Origin: CAIWHR01 sp963830485
GTDB taxonomy: Bacteria; Pseudomonadota; Gammaproteobacteria; Burkholderiales; Casimicrobiaceae
Direction: 5' to 3'
Assembly: GCA_963830485.1 (NCBI GenBank)
Contig: CAWHNE010000018.1
Span: 1-64,000, forward strand
Length of the DNA stretch: 64,000 bases
The position numbers and the translations under genes were made by a program. Numbering within the stretch: position 1 is the first letter of the stretch; every line of letters begins with the position of its first letter. Below the pieces are notes generated by a model. The model was not told the origin of the DNA. It saw only the letters and a list, made by a program, of their open reading frames with translations, and ran no database searches. Below, one piece after another: positions 60,390 to 64,000 of the stretch.

Positions 60390-60980
60390 ATGGACGCCAC
60401 GATCCGCCTCGTCGTCGGCCTGGGAAATCCGGGCCGCGAGCACGACGCCACGCGCCACAACGCGGGGTTCTGGTTCGTCGACGCGCTCGCCGCGCGTCTG
60501 GGCTGTGCGCTCGTCGCCGAGGGACGGTTCCACGGTCGCGTCGCGCGTGCGGGGCCGGATTTGCGGCTCCTCGAGCCCGGCACGTACATGAATCTGTCGG
60601 GGCGCGCCGTGTCGGCGCTCTCGCGGTACTTCGCGATCGCGCCCGCCGAGATCCTCGTCGCGCACGACGAGCTCGATCTTCCGCCTGGCGAGGCGAAGAT
60701 GAAATTCGGTGGAGGCACAGCGGGCCACAACGGGCTGCGGGACGTCGACGCGCAGCTCGGCACGGCTGAATTCTGGCGGCTGCGGCTCGGAATCGGACAT
60801 CCGCGCGACTCCGCGATCCCGCAGCAGGAGGTCGTCGACTACGTCCTGCGGCCGCCGTCCACCGCCGAGCGCGCGCTCATTGTCGCGGCGATCGAGCGGA
60901 GCCTCGACGCGTGGCCGGCGATCGCCGCGGGCGACGTCGGGCGCGCGATGCAGCTCTTGCACACGAAGGGTACGTCATGA
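60390..60980 (+). CDS. pth: Peptidyl-tRNA hydrolase
   Basis: Pth frees tRNA from dropped-off peptidyl-tRNA. The 196-residue protein has LVVGLGNPGREHDATRHNAGF with the catalytic His, EPGTYMNLSGRAV and AHDELDLPPGEAKMKFGGGTAGHNGLRD. The start is MDATIRLVVGLG. Its TGA stop lies in an ATGA that opens a short bridging frame. Confidence 0.96.
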   Translation: MDATIRLVVGLGNPGREHDATRHNAGFWFVDALAARLGCALVAEGRFHGRVARAGPDLRLLEPGTYMNLSGRAVSALSRYFAIAPAEILVAHDELDLPPGEAKMKFGGGTAGHNGLRDVDAQLGTAEFWRLRLGIGHPRDSAIPQQEVVDYVLRPPSTAERALIVAAIERSLDAWPAIAAGDVGRAMQLLHTKGTS

Positions 60981-61087
60981 GCGAGCGGGGCGAACCCAAG
61001 GCCCGAAGGGCGCGTCCGCGAGCGATTGCGGGAGGCCGACCACACGGACATTCGAATGCCAAGACCGGTGCGGAGGCCGAGAAATGA
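60977..61087 (+). repeat. Repeat-derived bridge between pth and ychF with a 36-codon frame
   Basis: The segment carries blocks (CCAAGGCCCGAAGGGCGCGT, GCGAGCG, GGCCGAC, GTGCGGAGGCCG) that match, in reverse orientation, the repeat units upstream of kup. It is framed by ATGAGC at 60977-60982 and 61084-61089, which look like a short direct duplication. It holds a small open frame (MSERGEPKARRARPRAIAGG...) that overlaps the pth stop and the ychF start, each as ATGA. It is more likely a tolerated repeat insertion than a gene. Confidence 0.6.
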
Positions 61088-62178
61088 GCATGAAGTGCGG
61101 CATCGTCGGAATGCCCAACGTCGGCAAGTCGACGCTCTTCAACGCGCTCACGCGCGCGGGAATCGCCGCCGAGAACTATCCGTTCTGCACGATCGACCCG
61201 AACGTCGGCATCGTCGAGGTGCCCGACCCGCGGCTTGTCGCGCTCGCGGGCATCACGCACCCCGAGAAGGTGATTCCGGCAACGGTCGAGTTCGTGGACA
61301 TCGCCGGGCTCGTCGCCGGCGCGTCGAAGGGCGAGGGCCTGGGCAACCAGTTCCTCGCGACCATCCGCGAGACTGATGCAATCACACACGTCGTCCGCTG
61401 CTTCGAGGACGACAACGTGGTCCACGTCGCCGGCAAGGTGGATCCGGTCTCCGACATCGAGACGATCAACACGGAGTTGGCACTCGCCGACTTGGCCTCC
61501 GTCGAGAAGCAGCTCCAGAAGTACGAGCGCGCAGCGAAGGCGGGTGGCGACAAGGAGGCGCAGCGGATCGTTGCAGTACTGAGAAAGGTCGAGGCGGTGC
61601 TGGACCGCGGGCAGCCGGCGCGCGCTGCCGAGCTCTACCACGAAGAGCAGGAGACGCTGCGCCCGTTCTTCCTCTTGACGATGAAACCCACGATGTACGT
61701 CGCGAACGTCGCGGAGCATGGCTTCCGCGACAATCCGCTGCTTCGCGCGGTCGAGACCCATGCCGCGAAGGAGGGCGCGCCGGTCGTGCCTGTGTGCGCC
61801 GCGCTCGAGGCGGAGATCGCCGACCTCGAGGGCGAGGACAAGCTCGCGTTTCTCGCGGACCTGGGCTTGACCGAGCCTGGGCTCGACCGCGTCATCCATG
61901 CGGGCTACAAGCTGCTCGGGCTCGAGACGTACTTCACCGCGGGACCGAAGGAAGTGCGCGCCTGGACGATCCACGCCGGCGCGACGGCGCCGCAGGCAGC
62001 AGGCGTTATCCACACGGACTTCGAGCGCGGCTTCATTCGCGCCGAGGTGATCGCCTTCGCCGACTTCGTCGCATGCAAGGGCGAGCACGGAGCGAAGGAG
62101 CACGGCAAGATGCGGCTCGAGGGCCGCGAGTATGTCGTCAAGGACGGCGACGTGATCCACTTCCGCTTCAACGTCTGA
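61084..62178 (+). CDS. ychF: Redox-regulated ribosome-binding ATPase YchF (OLA1 family)
   Basis: YchF binds ribosomes and hydrolyses ATP rather than GTP. The 364-residue protein has G1 GMPNVGKSTLFNALT, the switch region NYPFCTIDPNVGIV, G3 DIAGLVAGASKGEGLGNQFL, a non-canonical G4, and the TGS-like end KDGDVIHFRFNV. The start is ATG at 61084, with ATG at 61090 as an alternative. It follows pth, the common order. Confidence 0.96.
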   Translation: MSMKCGIVGMPNVGKSTLFNALTRAGIAAENYPFCTIDPNVGIVEVPDPRLVALAGITHPEKVIPATVEFVDIAGLVAGASKGEGLGNQFLATIRETDAITHVVRCFEDDNVVHVAGKVDPVSDIETINTELALADLASVEKQLQKYERAAKAGGDKEAQRIVAVLRKVEAVLDRGQPARAAELYHEEQETLRPFFLLTMKPTMYVANVAEHGFRDNPLLRAVETHAAKEGAPVVPVCAALEAEIADLEGEDKLAFLADLGLTEPGLDRVIHAGYKLLGLETYFTAGPKEVRAWTIHAGATAPQAAGVIHTDFERGFIRAEVIAFADFVACKGEHGAKEHGKMRLEGREYVVKDGDVIHFRFNV

Positions 62179-62190
62179 CGCACGGACGTC

Positions 62191-63033
62191 ATGTCGAAGC
62201 TCCGGTTCACGAAGATGCAGGGCCTCGGCAACGATTTCGTCGTGATCGACGGGGTCAACCAGCGGGTCGACCTCGCGCCCGCGGAGATCAAGCGACTGGC
62301 CGACCGTCGCTACGGCGTCGGCTGCGACCAGGTTCTCGTCGTCGAGAAGCCGACGCGGCCGGACGTCGACTTTCGCTACCGAATCTGGAATGCCGACGGT
62401 GGCGAGGTAGAGCAGTGCGGCAACGGCGCACGCTGTTTCGTCAAGTTCGTCCGCGAACGCGGTCTCACCGTCAAGCGCCGGATCCTGGTCGAGACGGCGG
62501 GGGGGTTGATCGCACCTGAGCTCATCGGCGGCGGCGAGGTCGCGGTCGACATGGGCGTGCCGCGCTTCGCGGCTGCGGAGATCCCGTTCGCCGGTGACGG
62601 CGACGCGGTCGTCCGGCCACTCGACGTCGACGGCGAGACGGTCGACGTGACGCTCGTCTCGATGGGGAACCCGCATGCCGTGCAGGTCGTCGCCGACGTC
62701 GACCGCGCGCCGGTGACCACGCAGGGCCCGAAGCTCGAGCGTGACCACCGGTTCCCGCAGCGGGTCAACGCGGGCTACATGCAGGTCGTGGATCGCGCTA
62801 CCATTCGGCTGCGCGTCTGGGAGCGCGGCGCAGGCGAGACGCCGGCGTGCGGCACGGGCGCGTGCGCGGCGGTCGTTGCCGGCATCTGGCGCGGTCTGCT
62901 CGACGGCAACGTGCGCGTCGAGACGCGCGGCGGCCGGCTCGAGGTCGCGTGGCCCGGCGCGGGGAAGCCGGTGACGATGACGGGTCCCGCGGCGACGGTG
63001 TTCGAGGGCGAATGGGAGGTGACCGCCGGGTGA
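62191..63033 (+). CDS. dapF: Diaminopimelate epimerase
   Basis: DapF converts LL- to meso-diaminopimelate for lysine and peptidoglycan. The 280-residue protein has MQGLGNDFVVIDG, the first catalytic Cys in EVEQCGNGARCF and the second in ETPACGTGACAAVVAG. Length is standard. It heads a dapF-DUF484-xerC run. Confidence 0.97.
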   Translation: MSKLRFTKMQGLGNDFVVIDGVNQRVDLAPAEIKRLADRRYGVGCDQVLVVEKPTRPDVDFRYRIWNADGGEVEQCGNGARCFVKFVRERGLTVKRRILVETAGGLIAPELIGGGEVAVDMGVPRFAAAEIPFAGDGDAVVRPLDVDGETVDVTLVSMGNPHAVQVVADVDRAPVTTQGPKLERDHRFPQRVNAGYMQVVDRATIRLRVWERGAGETPACGTGACAAVVAGIWRGLLDGNVRVETRGGRLEVAWPGAGKPVTMTGPAATVFEGEWEVTAG

Positions 63034-63047
63034 GGTGCCCGCGCGGC

Positions 63048-63737
63048 ATGACAATGGAACACGCGAACAAGACAGGGCCCGTGATGGATTCCGACGCCGT
63101 CGCGCGGTACCTCAAGGAAAATCCCGGCTTCTTCGAGAACTACGCGGACCTGATCGCGGAGATCTTCGTTCCGCACCCGCACGGCGGCCACGCGATCCCG
63201 ATCGCCGAGCGGCAGATCGTCACGCTGCGCGAGAAGAACACCGAGCTCGAGAGCCGGCTGCGCGAGCTGATCAGCTTCGGCGGCGAGAACGACCAGATCG
63301 GCGAGAAGCTCCACCGCTCGACGCTCGCGCTGTTCGCGGCGCCCGACCTCGAAACCTCGCTCGCGGTCCTCTACCACAGTCTCAAGGAGGACTTCGGCGT
63401 GCCGCACGCCGCGTGCCGGCTGTGGGGACGCGTGCCCGAGCAGTCGTACCTTCCTGAGCTCGCGGCGACGACGCTCGAGCTCCGCGAGTACGCGGACCAG
63501 ATCGGCGCGCCGTATTGCGGTCCGCTGCCGCCGTTCGAGTCGCGCGACTGGTTCGAGCACGGCGACGCGTGCCGGTCGTTCGCGTTCCTGCCGCTGCGAA
63601 CCGCGCACACGTTCGGGCTTCTGGGCCTCGCGAGCGAGGATCCCGGAGCGCTTCACGCGGGCATGGGCACCGTCTACCTGACGCGGCTCGCCGAGCTCGC
63701 GAGCGTCGCGACCGCGCGCTACCTTCCGCCTGTGTAG
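63048..63737 (+). CDS. DUF484 family protein
   Basis: This 229-residue protein belongs to the DUF484 family, GAF-like cytoplasmic proteins found between dapF and xerC. The N-terminal part has VARYLKENPGFFENYADLI, followed by a short coiled coil (LREKNTELESRLRELI) and a GAF-like domain. The function is not established. The start may be 63048, 63054 or 63084. Confidence 0.88.
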   Translation: MTMEHANKTGPVMDSDAVARYLKENPGFFENYADLIAEIFVPHPHGGHAIPIAERQIVTLREKNTELESRLRELISFGGENDQIGEKLHRSTLALFAAPDLETSLAVLYHSLKEDFGVPHAACRLWGRVPEQSYLPELAATTLELREYADQIGAPYCGPLPPFESRDWFEHGDACRSFAFLPLRTAHTFGLLGLASEDPGALHAGMGTVYLTRLAELASVATARYLPPV

Positions 63738-63759
63738 TCTCGCACGCGTTCGGGGCGCG

Positions 63760-64000
63760 ATGCCGATAGCCACGCCTCCCGCGGCCACCACACGACCCGT
63801 GCCAAGGGCCAGCGCGGCGCTCGTCGAAGCCTTCGCCGAATCGCTCGCCGGCCGTCCCGCGCACACGCGGGCCGCGTACGTGCGCGACGCGGCGGCGCTC
63901 GCGGCCGCGGCCGGCGACATGCCGCTCGCGAAGCTCTCGCCGCGCGATCTGCGGCGGCTTGCTCGCGACGCTGCACGGCCGCGGGCTTTCAGGCCGGAGC
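63760..64000 (+). CDS. xerC: Tyrosine recombinase XerC, N-terminal part (cut by window end)
   Basis: Only the first 80 or so residues are in the window. They read as the N-terminal core-binding domain of a tyrosine recombinase (LVEAFAESLAGRPAHTRAAYVRDAAALAAAAG). One extra base near 63958 breaks the frame, after which LLATLHGRGLSGRS continues. The call rests on the SAM-like fold pattern and the dapF-DUF484-xerC order. XerC resolves chromosome dimers at dif. Confidence 0.78.
   Translation, partial: MPIATPPAATTRPVPRASAALVEAFAESLAGRPAHTRAAYVRDAAALAAAAGDMPLAKLSPRDLRRLARDAARPRAFRPE

Overview
The window is a high-GC (well above 60% by eye) betaproteobacterial chromosome segment around the replication origin. 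The evidence is the gene order: the atp operon, parAB-rsmG-mnmG with parS sites, mnmE-yidC-yidD-rnpA-rpmH, then dnaA-dnaN-gyrB, followed by blocks typical of Burkholderiales/Rhodocyclales-like genomes (dprA-topoisomerase, def-fmt-rsmB-DUF4390-ntrYX, rpoH-ftsY-rsmD-coaD-fdx, mutM-TPR-lolB-ispE-tRNA-Gln-prs-rplY-pth-ychF, dapF-DUF484-xerC). I cannot name a genus. Transcription diverges at about 22.8 kb. Almost everything to the left is on the minus strand and dnaA-dnaN-gyrB run right, which fits oriC lying in the rpmH-dnaA and dnaA-dnaN gaps, each of which has one perfect DnaA box.

Layout. 0-7.2 kb: atpIBEFHAGDC on the minus strand with its own promoter and terminator. 7.3-9.4 kb: a BNR-propeller/MoaD-like gene pair and a peroxiredoxin. 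9.4-14.9 kb: parB, parA, rsmG, mnmG, two perfect parS sites and a PfkB kinase. 15-22.8 kb: GTP-type PEP carboxykinase, then an mnmE-AbrB transporter-methyltransferase operon and the YidC/RNase P/L34 cluster. 22.8-28.6 kb: origin, dnaA, dnaN, gyrB. 28.6-32.5 kb: a secreted subtilase with a broken repeat tail and an ALDH7-type dehydrogenase. 32.5-37.8 kb: topoisomerase, dprA and a LysM protein. 38-45.3 kb: formyl-methionine processing, rRNA methylation, a MITE-like element, DUF4390 and NtrYX. 45.3-47.8 kb: a 302-bp tandem duplication fused in overlap to kup. 47.8-53.6 kb: rpoH, ftsY, rsmD, coaD, ferredoxin and a dynamin-like GTPase. 53.7-64 kb: mutM, TPR protein, lolB, ispE, tRNA-Gln, prs, rplY, pth, ychF, dapF, DUF484 and the start of xerC.

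The gene content is almost entirely housekeeping: energy, translation quality, chromosome replication and segregation, envelope. Two kinds of signal stand out. First, many essential genes carry single-base frameshifts, and nearly all are one-base insertions. This points to insertion-biased assembly errors rather than decay; such genes are given here as whole genes with the break marked. Second, the intergenic DNA contains structured repeats: a hairpin element that begins flush at the TAG stop codon of three different genes and has a covarying stem; a second family fitted between RTGA start/stop overlaps (before kup and between pth and ychF); and a 269-bp element with 31-bp inverted ends upstream of the DUF4390-ntrYX cluster. 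These repeats, a MoaD-like/BNR pair and an NtrX with a ruined Walker A motif are the most novel-looking items.
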